Source of the DNA: Candidatus Levyibacteriota bacterium
GTDB lineage: Bacteria; Patescibacteria; Microgenomatia; Levybacterales; UBA12049
DNA: 64,000 nt
NCBI GenBank assembly: GCA_016186625.1
Contig: JACPLG010000008.1
Span: 1 to 64,000 of the forward strand
Direction: 5' to 3'
In this document: one piece after another, positions 41,121 to 48,064 of the stretch
How the letters are laid out: each line of letters begins with the position of its first letter
Position numbering within the stretch: position 1 is the first letter of the stretch
Program-made: the position numbers and the translations under genes
The notes under the pieces: model-generated
The model's input: only the letters and a program-made list of their open reading frames with translations
Databases searched by the model: none
Told to the model about the DNA's origin: nothing

Positions 41121-41180
41121 TCAATTACTATCACACTCATCCAGCCTTGGAGAAGTTGTTTAGAGCCTAAGAATATAAGC

Positions 41181-41669
41181 TTATGAGTTATCTTCTTGTA
41201 AACTAGCAATTTCTCTGAGACGGTCAGGATCGACAATGCGATAAACAGTATGTTCTCCTCGCCATTCTTCCTCAGTTTGCTCTGCTTCTATAGCTCCTTC
41301 TCTAGCAAGCTGCGCAAGGGATTGGCTTAATGCGCGATAAGCAGGTGAATCTAGTCCTTTTCTCAACTGCCCCTTTGCCGAAAGAATTGTCCGTTTATCA
41401 AAAGGGTTTGCATATGGATCAAGTCCTGCGCGGTCTCTTAGGGGATTTCTAGTGATTGTAAGTATATCCTCTGCAATGCGCCTTTGAGTGTAGTCTTGAG
41501 GCTTAAAAGGTTTTATAAAAGAAACGTGATCTGCTACAGCTTCTATTAACCTGCGAACTAATGGAGTTTTAGTTGATTGACTACTTTCACTAGAACCTGG
41601 AGCTGCGTCTCTACTCGTATTTTTCCCAAGTCCTGGGGTTCTGAATTCCGAAACTCCTACTTCTGGCAT
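41181..41669 (-). CDS. hypothetical protein with winged-helix-like C terminus
   Basis: A 162-aa protein. Ser/Thr-rich head, then RRLIEAVADHVSFIKPFKPQDYTQRRIAEDIL and ALSQSLAQLAREGAIEAEQTEEEWRGEHTVYRIVD, the last like a winged-helix wing. TATAAA ends 6 nt before the ATG. Perhaps a DNA-binding regulator. Confidence 0.55.
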   Translation of the reverse strand: MPEVGVSEFRTPGLGKNTSRDAAPGSSESSQSTKTPLVRRLIEAVADHVSFIKPFKPQDYTQRRIAEDILTITRNPLRDRAGLDPYANPFDKRTILSAKGQLRKGLDSPAYRALSQSLAQLAREGAIEAEQTEEEWRGEHTVYRIVDPDRLREIASLQEDNS

Positions 41670-41704
41670 AACTAATTTATATCACTTGCTTATATCCCAT
41701 TCAA

Positions 41705-41944
41705 CTATGAGAAAGGTTTCATCCAGCCCCGAGTGACTCTTTGTGCTTTTCGTTTGCTCTGAAGATTTTGCTCTTCAATTATTTCAACGCCCGGAAGGCC
41801 TTTTTCTCCCATAATAAGTTTTGCCCTGACGCAAAGAAAATTCTTTGGCTCTTTCCGGATAATAACAAGAAAATATCCGCCTTCTGTTTTTCGTGCCCAT
41901 TCCTTGTACTCTGGCGTGTACCACGTCACAAACCACTTCTTCAT
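41705..41944 (-). CDS. hypothetical protein
   Basis: A 79-aa basic protein (MKKWFVTWYTPEYKEWARKT, GGYFLVIIRKEPKNFL, RVTRGWMKPFS). It starts 6 nt after the TGC-TATAAT carried by the ~100-bp repeat at 41950. Not recognised. Confidence 0.6.
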   Translation of the reverse strand: MKKWFVTWYTPEYKEWARKTEGGYFLVIIRKEPKNFLCVRAKLIMGEKGLPGVEIIEEQNLQSKRKAQRVTRGWMKPFS

Positions 41945-41949
41945 GAGGC

Positions 41950-42049
41950 AATTATAGCAGAGTTGTGCTTAGGGTTTTTGGTGTCTGAATGTACCTTCCC
42001 ACTTGGAATGTGGGAAGCAAGATTCTATCATTCATTGGGGGAATTATAG
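41950..42049 (-). repeat. ~100-bp promoter/mini-ORF repeat, copy 1
   Basis: Nearly identical to 47925-48025. On the minus strand each copy starts with TGC-TATAAT, encodes a 27-codon mini-ORF (MNDRILLPTFQVGRY...), and ends in a second TGC-TATAAT whose CTATAA also provides that ORF's stop. It contains a TTCCCAC/GTGGGAA palindrome. Confidence 0.85.
41952..42035 (-). CDS. 27-codon mini-ORF in repeat copy 1
   Basis: ATG 7 nt after TATAAT, ending STTLL then TAA. Conserved between the two copies with two amino-acid changes. It may be translated but could be passive repeat content. Confidence 0.4.
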   Translation of the reverse strand: MNDRILLPTFQVGRYIQTPKTLSTTLL

Positions 42050-42065
42050 CAGTATAGCAGAAGAG

Positions 42066-42671
42066 TTATCTTTGAAGAATTTTAATAGCGATATCTCGCC
42101 CCAGAATCTTTGAAAGTTCCACCCAGACAATAACAATTTGCTCCATCAGTATAAATGATTCATTTCCTCCTAGATCATAGATTTTTCCAAAACCAATTTG
42201 TTTGGCAAGTTTGGTTGCTATCTTTTTCCCGCGAGTACTGTCTCCCCCAACAAACATATCTATTTTTTCACCTTTGTAAATTGGGTTTTCCATATTTTTA
42301 AATCCGGTTGTATTAAAACACCTCACAATATCTTTTGTGTTTGTGTAAGCAAGAAGTGCCTCGGTAGTTGTACCGTAAGGTTTTGGTACTCCTCGAAATG
42401 CATTCATTACATCAATTATAACTTTGCCAGAAATATCTCCCATATGCTTGGCAATCTCCTTTGTTGCCCTAGGATCAGCAGCAGTTACAATTACGTCTGC
42501 GTTCTTTACTGCTTCAGAAATTGAATGAGCAGAGATATTTTTTGAAAGAAGCCTTTTTACTTTCGGCTTGTTTTCATCCCTAACGCCCAAGAAAACCCTA
42601 TGCCCAACTTCTTCAAATCTCTTGGCAAGAGTTCCGCCCACATCACCAGCGCCAATAATTGCAATTTTCAT
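42066..42671 (-). CDS. NADPH-dependent F420-reductase-like oxidoreductase
   Basis: A 201-aa protein. Rossmann start MKIAIIGAGDVGGTLAKRFEEVGHRVFLGVRD, ADVIVTAADPRATKEIAKHM, VRCFNTTGFKNMENP and a C-terminal helical part (ILMEQIVIVWVELS). Similar to the FNO/ProC-like NAD-binding_F420 family. Coupled by ATGA to the kinase gene upstream. Confidence 0.8.
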   Translation of the reverse strand: MKIAIIGAGDVGGTLAKRFEEVGHRVFLGVRDENKPKVKRLLSKNISAHSISEAVKNADVIVTAADPRATKEIAKHMGDISGKVIIDVMNAFRGVPKPYGTTTEALLAYTNTKDIVRCFNTTGFKNMENPIYKGEKIDMFVGGDSTRGKKIATKLAKQIGFGKIYDLGGNESFILMEQIVIVWVELSKILGRDIAIKILQR

Positions 42672-43162
42672 AAATTTTTATTGATATTTTTGTAAAAATC
42701 GTAGTGAGGGATTTCTTCTTCAGTCGGTGGACCAAATATTTTATGCCATTTTTTAAGATAAGCAAGGCTGACTTTGAAAGGATAGTCTTTTTTGTTCCTC
42801 TTTTTAACTCTTTCCCAAAGAACATTAAGTGGTGCATCTAAGAAAAAAAGCTCTATCCTTAGACCAGCTTTTTTGAGTTGGACTTTGTGGTGGTCTCTAT
42901 CTACTTTTGTCCAAAATCCATTTTCCAGAATTACATTTACGCCAAGATTGGCTAATATTATCGCTTGCTCGAACATGAGTTTTTCAAGTGGAGTCCTTAT
43001 CCTTTTTGCCTCATCCATGTCAGTTGGGTCTTTTAGAAGGGGAATAATCCACTCATCTGGACAAAACCTAACAGCTTTTCTTTCTTTTTCCAGTTTTTTG
43101 GCAAATGTAGTTTTTCCAGCCCCCGGAAGACCACAGACCATAATAACTGTTCCCTTTTTCAT
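42668..43162 (-). CDS. P-loop kinase (zeta/Pnk-like)
   Basis: A 164-aa protein. Walker A GLPGAGKTTFAKKLEKE at the N terminus, ENGFW, FFLDAPLNVLWERVKKRN. Resembles small AAA_33 kinases that phosphorylate nucleotides, sugars or antibiotics. ATG 6 nt after TGC-TATAAT (leaderless). Confidence 0.8.
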   Translation of the reverse strand: MKKGTVIMVCGLPGAGKTTFAKKLEKERKAVRFCPDEWIIPLLKDPTDMDEAKRIRTPLEKLMFEQAIILANLGVNVILENGFWTKVDRDHHKVQLKKAGLRIELFFLDAPLNVLWERVKKRNKKDYPFKVSLAYLKKWHKIFGPPTEEEIPHYDFYKNINKNL

Positions 43163-43186
43163 GGGGCAATTATAGCAGAAGAATAA

Positions 43187-43441
43187 TTATTTTCTATAGA
43201 TTTCTCGTCTGTGGCCTACCCTGAGAATTACAATGTTTTGTTTGTCTATATCAAAAACTATTCTGTAGTTTCCAACCCTGTAACGATAAGTGCCAATAGA
43301 TGAGTTTATGAGTTTTTTAGAAAGTCCTTTCGGGTCCTTTGAAAGTTCTTCCAGCTTCTTTTTTATTCTTTTCTTTGCAATACTGTCAAGTTTTTGGATA
43401 TCTTTGACTGCGGTTTTAGTATAGAGGAGCTTATAAGCCAT
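43187..43441 (-). CDS. RelE/ParE-type toxin
   Basis: An 84-aa protein with YKLLYTKTAVKDIQKLDSIAKKRIKKKLEEL, GTYRYRVGNYRIVFDI and VGHRREIYRK, the usual RelE fold with basic catalytic residues. It shares one base with the antitoxin end. Likely a ribosome-dependent mRNase. Confidence 0.88.
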   Translation of the reverse strand: MAYKLLYTKTAVKDIQKLDSIAKKRIKKKLEELSKDPKGLSKKLINSSIGTYRYRVGNYRIVFDIDKQNIVILRVGHRREIYRK

Positions 43442-43689
43442 TAAACTTCGCCAAAAACTTTGTCGTGTGTTAAAAAGTCACCATTTTCATACTCATTTCT
43501 TGCCCTCCTTATACTTGCAAGATATTTTTTGTCTGCAAGAGCAAGTAAATCTTCAAAAAGATCAATATTTACCAAAGCGGAGGTGATTTTACCTTTTCGT
43601 GCAACCAAAAGAAAATCTTTCTTTTTATTAACTTCTGAAAGAGTATCTGATAAATTATTTCTAAGGACTGTAGAGTTTACAATATTCAT
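43441..43689 (-). CDS. Phd/YefM-type antitoxin
   Basis: An 82-aa protein with MNIVNSTVLRNNLSDTLSEVNKKKDFLLVARKGKITSALVNIDLFEDL. Binds and neutralises the RelE-like toxin encoded downstream and probably represses its own promoter. Confidence 0.85.
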   Translation of the reverse strand: MNIVNSTVLRNNLSDTLSEVNKKKDFLLVARKGKITSALVNIDLFEDLLALADKKYLASIRRARNEYENGDFLTHDKVFGEV

Positions 43690-43699
43690 GTTAAATTCA

Positions 43700-43727
43700 A
43701 TTATACACTACAAGTGTACATTGTCAA
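43700..43727 (-). promoter_or_regulatory. autoregulated toxin-antitoxin promoter
   Basis: TTGACA (43722-43727), 16 bp, TATAAT (43700-43705), 10 nt to ATG. The palindrome TACACT-ACA-AGTGTA (43704-43718) overlaps the -10, as expected for an antitoxin operator. Confidence 0.75.
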
Positions 43728-43752
43728 CGGGGCAATTATAGCAGAGTAAAAT

Positions 43753-44793
43753 TTAAAGAGAAAACTCTTGCTTGTAAAAATTAATTGTATTTGTTACAGC
43801 TTCTGACCAGCCGTTGGGTTGCAGATTATGATCTGCTCCTTGATATTTAAAATAAGCAGCATCTACTCCATTTCCTTCAAGAGTCTCTACCAGTTCATCC
43901 GTCCACCAGTATGGTATTTCCTGATCCCCTGTCCCCTGGTGGACTTGAATTGGCGCTTTAATCCAGCGATAATATTTCTCGGGAGAAAACAACTGGGTAT
44001 CATAAAGCTCTTCAAAATCCGAAAGAGATTTTCGCATGGCCTTTCCCTGGTCATCTAACTCATCTGTGTAATATAAAATGGAATAAGGAAAAGATTTGCT
44101 AACCGGTGCCCAAAGAACAGTCGGATATGTCACGCCACTAATTGCAAGTACAGATAATGCAATATGCCCTCCGTTACTATGTCCCCAAAGTCCAACATTC
44201 TCTAAATCTGCAGAAATAGTTCCTACGTAATCTGAATCAAGTCCTTTGTTTAAAGTGGGCAAAGATGATAAAAGAGTGAGCGCAGTTGTATATGTTTGAA
44301 ATCTTCCCTCAAAAGGATTTGCGGATGGGCTGGCTGACTCTCCAAACCCCAAAAAATCAGACGCAAGCGTAATAAAGCCATTTTTTGAAATTTCCTCTGC
44401 TGATGGTTGAGTTCCGGCTCCGGGTTTATAAGTGTCCTGCGGGATAAAACCGCGAAACATGACAATCACAGGATACTCCCCTTCTATCTTAGGAATATTT
44501 ATAAGGCCTGAAACTTTTTCCATTTTTTCACTTCCTGGAGTTTTGGGAGTTGAAAAATAGAAAATTTGAGAAAAAGAGTCTTCGTCCTCGCTGATAACGG
44601 ACCCAAGTGTTATTTGATTTTGGGGGAATTTGGTATTTTTTAAATTCTCAAAAGTGTACGAAAGAAGTGGTTTTGGAATAATTTTTTCCCTTATGATATC
44701 TTTCTTAAAATAAAAGTTTTGGAAAATATAAAAAGATTCAGTGGCAATAATGGCAAACAAAACAATGAATAACAATGCTAAAGCTTTTCTCAT
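43753..44793 (-). CDS. alpha/beta hydrolase, membrane anchored
   Basis: A 346-aa protein. N-terminal helix (ALALLFIVLFAIIATESFYIF), oxyanion VMFRGFIPQDT, nucleophile LWGHSNGGHIA, acid QGTGDQEIP, His GADHNLQPNGW. Paralog of 3704-4843. Follows the kinase gene without spacing. Confidence 0.82.
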   Translation of the reverse strand: MRKALALLFIVLFAIIATESFYIFQNFYFKKDIIREKIIPKPLLSYTFENLKNTKFPQNQITLGSVISEDEDSFSQIFYFSTPKTPGSEKMEKVSGLINIPKIEGEYPVIVMFRGFIPQDTYKPGAGTQPSAEEISKNGFITLASDFLGFGESASPSANPFEGRFQTYTTALTLLSSLPTLNKGLDSDYVGTISADLENVGLWGHSNGGHIALSVLAISGVTYPTVLWAPVSKSFPYSILYYTDELDDQGKAMRKSLSDFEELYDTQLFSPEKYYRWIKAPIQVHQGTGDQEIPYWWTDELVETLEGNGVDAAYFKYQGADHNLQPNGWSEAVTNTINFYKQEFSL

Positions 44794-45426
44794 TTAGGAA
44801 ATTAAAGCGGTTATTGCTTCCATGAATTTAGTTGTGGAAAAGTCTGAATCGTGAAGGACTTTATAGCCAAGTGTAATACCGGCGATTTTTTCATATTTTT
44901 TTGCTCTTATCGCAAGAAGTTTGGGGTAACATCTTTCCAATGCTTCAAAATCTGTCTCATTTATTTTCTTATTAAATGCGTTTCCCCAAATAACAGGTTT
45001 TGGATCTTGAAGATAAAGCCTATACATCTTTTTCTTAACAGAATCTGGTGTTTTAAAATAAATCACTTTCGTAAGACGGGTTAACTTCTTCAATGCACCC
45101 TCTCCTATATAAATTACGCTTCCTGTTGTATCTATCACAATATTTTTATTATTAGTAGATTTCTCAATACCGGATAATATTTCTTCCATTACTTTTTCTT
45201 CAAGCTGTAAGTATTTTTTGCTTGTAGCGGGATACCTCCTGTCAAACGGTTGACCCATCCATTTAGATACATCTGCTATCCCGGAATACCCCAAATGTTT
45301 AAGCTCTCTTTCTAACTTTTCTTCAATTAAATCATCGCAACAATATCTTCTGAAGCCATAAGACCCAAGTTTTTTTGACCAATAAGTCTTGCCGCTACCA
45401 GACATGCCAACAAGCGAAATTTTCAT
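44794..45426 (-). CDS. shikimate-kinase-like P-loop protein
   Basis: A 210-aa product from the ATG at 45426, which lies at the right end of palindromic element B; the frame to 45465 only reads repeat sequence. Walker A LVGMSGSGKTYWSKKLGSYGFRRYCCDDLIEE, IVIDTTGSVIYIGE. Substrate unknown. Confidence 0.75.
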   Translation of the reverse strand: MKISLVGMSGSGKTYWSKKLGSYGFRRYCCDDLIEEKLERELKHLGYSGIADVSKWMGQPFDRRYPATSKKYLQLEEKVMEEILSGIEKSTNNKNIVIDTTGSVIYIGEGALKKLTRLTKVIYFKTPDSVKKKMYRLYLQDPKPVIWGNAFNKKINETDFEALERCYPKLLAIRAKKYEKIAGITLGYKVLHDSDFSTTKFMEAITALIS

Positions 45427-45491
45427 CCTGTTAGATATCTTGTTTCTTTTGGTCATTCTTGTCAAACCCGTTAAAATCTAACGGGATTCAT
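45424..45491 (-). repeat. palindromic start-codon element, copy B
   Basis: Minus strand: ATGAAT-CCCGTTAGAT ... ATATCTAACAGG-ATGAAAATT. An extra CCCGTTA/TAACGGG hairpin lies at the left end. The left ATG is 6 nt after TATAAT (45498-45503) and opens a 6-codon ORF MNPVRF. Confidence 0.75.
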
Positions 45492-45566
45492 GGGGAAATT
45501 ATAGCAGAAGGAAATTTTAATACCTAAATGTTGTATACTTATTTTGCGAAAGGAGGTGAAGTAAAA

Positions 45567-45815
45567 ATGGCTCTGTTTTTAGGTGTACATAAAATTTCTG
45601 CTGGAATGCAAGAATCAGAAATTGTGGAAGGATACAACAAATATAAGGAAAGTGCCAGAGCAAAAGGGTTAAATCCACTTTCTGCTGTATTTTCTTTAGA
45701 GAAAGGATTTGCCCATTGTCAAACCGAAGCACAAAGTGCTGATCAGGTACGGGAAGCACATACAGCAGTAGAAATTCCGCTGGAGGATGTAGTTGAAGTC
45801 AAACCTATTACTTAA
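45567..45815 (+). CDS. DUF4242-like small protein
   Basis: An 82-aa product from the ATG at 45567, with a full AGGAGGTGA Shine-Dalgarno. MALFLGVHKISAGMQESEI, AVFSLEKGFAHCQTEAQSADQVREAHTAV resembles the ferredoxin-like DUF4242 (nickel-binding-like) family. The only plus-strand gene in the accessory block. Confidence 0.7.
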   Translation: MALFLGVHKISAGMQESEIVEGYNKYKESARAKGLNPLSAVFSLEKGFAHCQTEAQSADQVREAHTAVEIPLEDVVEVKPIT

Positions 45816-45948
45816 TGGCAATATTTGTGCAGACACGAACTTTTGCCTCGGAATTTCCGGCTTCCTGTTCTAAAATCAGTATACCGCCAATAGATTTTGG
45901 GCAATTATAGTACCCCACTTCGCACTAGGCTACGAGAGACGAGGGGAA

Positions 45949-46200
45949 TTATTTGTAAATTGTTGAACGATGGCCTGCGGTAAGTATTAAAATTATTTTA
46001 TCTTTTTTATTTACTTTATAAACTATTCTATAAACCCCAATCTTGTATGAATATTTTCCAGTGAGTTCTCGCGTTAGGGGTTTTCCGATATCAGGATTTT
46101 CTTTTATATCCTCAAATATATTTGAGAGTGCAAGACGGTGGCGATAAGATATATTTTTAAGCTCTTTTTTTGCCCTTGTGGTTAGTTTTAGCCGCAACAT
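45949..46200 (-). CDS. RelE/ParE-type toxin
   Basis: An 83-aa protein with RLKLTTRAKKELKNISYRHRLALSNIFEDI, TGKYSYKIGVYRIVYKVNKKDKIILILTAGHRSTIYK. Overlaps the antitoxin gene by 44 nt. Second TA module of the block. Confidence 0.88.
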   Translation of the reverse strand: MLRLKLTTRAKKELKNISYRHRLALSNIFEDIKENPDIGKPLTRELTGKYSYKIGVYRIVYKVNKKDKIILILTAGHRSTIYK

Positions 46201-46468
46201 GCAAACCTAATTCTTTTTTTACATCTTCCCAATCATGAACTTTTCCCAGAGCTTCATCTTTTTCTCCTTGCCGAATTGCCTTCATTAAAGAGGGGTCTGA
46301 TAAGATTTCCGTGGTTTCTTTCCATGATTCAAATTCAGCATGAGACATAATTACCGCAGCCGGAACCCCGTTTACGGTTATAATATACTCATCAAGCTTA
46401 TTTTTTGCGTTATCAACGATTTGAGTTAATTCTTCTCTTGCTTTGGTGACAGGTAAAGTTTGTGTCAT
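46157..46468 (-). CDS. Phd/YefM-type antitoxin
   Basis: A 103-aa protein with TLPVTKAREELTQIVDNAKNKLDEYIITVNGVPAAVIMSHAEFES. The C-terminal tail overlaps the toxin gene. TTGACA (46498-46503), 17 bp, TAAGAT (46475-46480), 6 nt to ATG: leaderless. Confidence 0.85.
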   Translation of the reverse strand: MTQTLPVTKAREELTQIVDNAKNKLDEYIITVNGVPAAVIMSHAEFESWKETTEILSDPSLMKAIRQGEKDEALGKVHDWEDVKKELGLHVAAKTNHKGKKRA

Positions 46469-46539
46469 TAAACCATCTTACAGAATTATGTACAATTTGT
46501 CAATGGGGCAATTATAGCAAATAAGGATGGTTTACAATT

Positions 46540-47280
46540 TTAAGTATCAAGCATATCCCATTCATCTCCTAAAACCCAACGTAAAGTTGATAATTTGCCA
46601 TTGATCATTCCCCATTCAAAATCTGTGTAAGGTCCCAGATTCTTTTTCCCATATTTCTTTTCTACTTTTTTTGCTGCCGACAAAGCACCTTCGACAATAT
46701 CCTTAGGAGTGTTTTTACCAAGATGACCACCAGTTTTCATTAGCTGATGGCGGTCGTACCAAATTTTGTCAAAGTATTCCTCTTCTGCTTCTAGAATGAT
46801 TTTAATACTCCGAATAGGACCCGAAATCAAGTCATATTTTCTAAGCAGCGAAATTTTCTTTCTAGATAACTTTTCAAGCATCGGTCGTTCCCAGACTTTA
46901 ATTTTAAAAGGTGGATTATTTGTTTTCTTGTAAGTTTCGATATAATCCTTGGCCGGATTAGATAGAAAATTTGAAACTATAAAAATCACGCCATCTGGTC
47001 TTTCTGCTTCTGCCCATGTTAGGAGATTTCGAAGTGCTTCAGGCGGTACGCCCTTAGTATGATGCTTGCAGTCTGTGAACCATTTTTCAAAATATTTACT
47101 TTCGTCAATATCAATTCTTTCTTCTTGGAAAACGATGTCCCTGCCTCTGTCAGAAGGACTAGTATTGAGACCAGTTCCCTTTCGCCAATCTACATTGAAA
47201 TATCCTAATTTCTGAAGTAGATCAAAACAAAACTCCTCAAATTCTATTGAAGTTAGGTGTTTAAAAGATGTAGTATTCAT
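46540..47280 (-). CDS. Mrr-like restriction endonuclease-fold protein
   Basis: A 246-aa product from the ATG at 47280. N-terminal ~120 residues form a PD-(D/E)XK domain: FEEFCFDLLQKLGYFNVDWRKGTG, RGRDIVFQEE and FTDCKHHTKGVPPEALRNLL. The C-terminal part is unassigned. Could be a solitary type IV restriction or defence nuclease; no methylase nearby. Confidence 0.7.
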   Translation of the reverse strand: MNTTSFKHLTSIEFEEFCFDLLQKLGYFNVDWRKGTGLNTSPSDRGRDIVFQEERIDIDESKYFEKWFTDCKHHTKGVPPEALRNLLTWAEAERPDGVIFIVSNFLSNPAKDYIETYKKTNNPPFKIKVWERPMLEKLSRKKISLLRKYDLISGPIRSIKIILEAEEEYFDKIWYDRHQLMKTGGHLGKNTPKDIVEGALSAAKKVEKKYGKKNLGPYTDFEWGMINGKLSTLRWVLGDEWDMLDT

Positions 47281-47383
47281 AGCTTGGTAGGTTGGGTGCA
47301 ATAATATTACAAATTGAGCCTATTTGCAAATTTTGTGGTGCAATTATAGCAGAGTTAATGGATAATATTTTGTTTGCCTGAAT

Positions 47384-47413
47384 TACAATACTACGCTATA
47401 GCGTAGTATTGTA
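47384..47413. repeat. 30-bp perfect palindrome
   Basis: TACAATACTACGCTA joined to its exact complement with no loop. Located between two TGC-TATAAT motifs at 47343 and 47448. A cruciform, regulator site or recombination site are options. Confidence 0.7.
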
Positions 47414-47448
47414 CTGCTATCTAATTATTCTATATTACCGCAGGGCAA

Positions 47449-47919
47449 TTATAGCAGAAGGAGAAAATAACAGATTCCCAAAAAGTAAACGACTAAAAAA
47501 AGAATTATTAACAATAAATGAATTTCATGTGTGGTAAAAAATCGTGCAGGTCTAGGCATTCTGTATGGACGATCGATCAGTACTTCTGCTCCTTCCGAAT
47601 ACTTTTTACCCTTTCCATTTAGCAAGTTCCAACTTGAAGGTTCAGATTCTCTTACCTGCGCCATTCGAAATTGAAAATAGTTTGTTCTTTTTTGGTAAGA
47701 AAGCAACCAAATAAGACTAACAATAAAACCAATTATACAAAGTATTAGCAAAAACGTATTCGAACCTAAATTTTTGTCCCAAACCACAGCAATAACTGAT
47801 CCTAAAATTGTGTTAGCAATTAAAAATATATTCGAAGTTTGCCAGAAAAGACTATCTTCATTTTGTTGTATTTTTAAAGCAATTTCATATTGCTTTATTT
47901 GCATTTCTTCTTTTGTCAT
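47449..47919 (-). CDS. membrane protein, RipA-like layout
   Basis: A 156-aa protein. N-terminal amphipathic helix (EEMQIKQYEIALKIQQNEDSLFW), then two helices, a cytoplasmic loop with WNLLNGKGKKYSEGAEVL and a last hydrophobic stretch. The layout recalls the RipA octameric membrane family. Leaderless start 6 nt after the TATAAT in repeat copy 2; its own stop is the TAA within the next CTGCTATAAT motif. Confidence 0.6.
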   Translation of the reverse strand: MTKEEMQIKQYEIALKIQQNEDSLFWQTSNIFLIANTILGSVIAVVWDKNLGSNTFLLILCIIGFIVSLIWLLSYQKRTNYFQFRMAQVRESEPSSWNLLNGKGKKYSEGAEVLIDRPYRMPRPARFFTTHEIHLLLIILFLVVYFLGICYFLLLL

Positions 47920-47924
47920 TGGGT

Positions 47925-48025
47925 AATTATAGCAGAGTTGTGCTTAGGGTTTTTGATGTCAGAATGTACCTTCCCACTTGGAATGTGGGAAGCAAGATTC
48001 TATCATTCATTGGGGGCAATTATAG
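47925..48025 (-). repeat. ~100-bp promoter/mini-ORF repeat, copy 2
   Basis: Same structure as 41950-42049 with about three substitutions and one extra base. Just beyond it, ~22 bp (CCCTTCGGCTCTGCTCAGGG...) interrupt the usual TATAGCAGAA sequence, another inserted scrap. Confidence 0.85.
47927..48010 (-). CDS. 27-codon mini-ORF in repeat copy 2
   Basis: Same frame as in copy 1, reading MNDRILLPTFQVGRYILTSK; the -10 ends 8 nt before the ATG. Conserved but unproven. Confidence 0.35.
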   Translation of the reverse strand: MNDRILLPTFQVGRYILTSKTLSTTLL

Positions 48026-48064
48026 CCCTTCGGCTCTGCTCAGGGCAAGCAGAAATTATTTTCT

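Larger units (their letters stand above)
40200..41180. other. gene-poor kilobase with repeats and palindromes
   Basis: The stretch holds an 18-bp tandem pair (GGTATCAAAAGCATCAGA at ~40236), a 24-bp perfect palindrome (GACTAAAAATTA and its complement, 40426-40449), a possible 59-codon ORF (40720-40899) and an ORF remnant on the minus strand (40980-41120). I looked for tmRNA, RNase P and SRP signatures and saw none. Confidence 0.5.

Noticed and set aside
41741..42049. 102-aa plus-strand ORF (and the similar 47890-48072)
   Set aside because: Both are shadows: antisense of a small gene plus the duplicated ~100-bp element, and the shared protein similarity comes only from that repeat.
45427..45465. 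13-residue extension of the shikimate-kinase-like protein
   Set aside because: The extension reads the palindromic element B; the P-loop protein starts naturally at MKISLVG.
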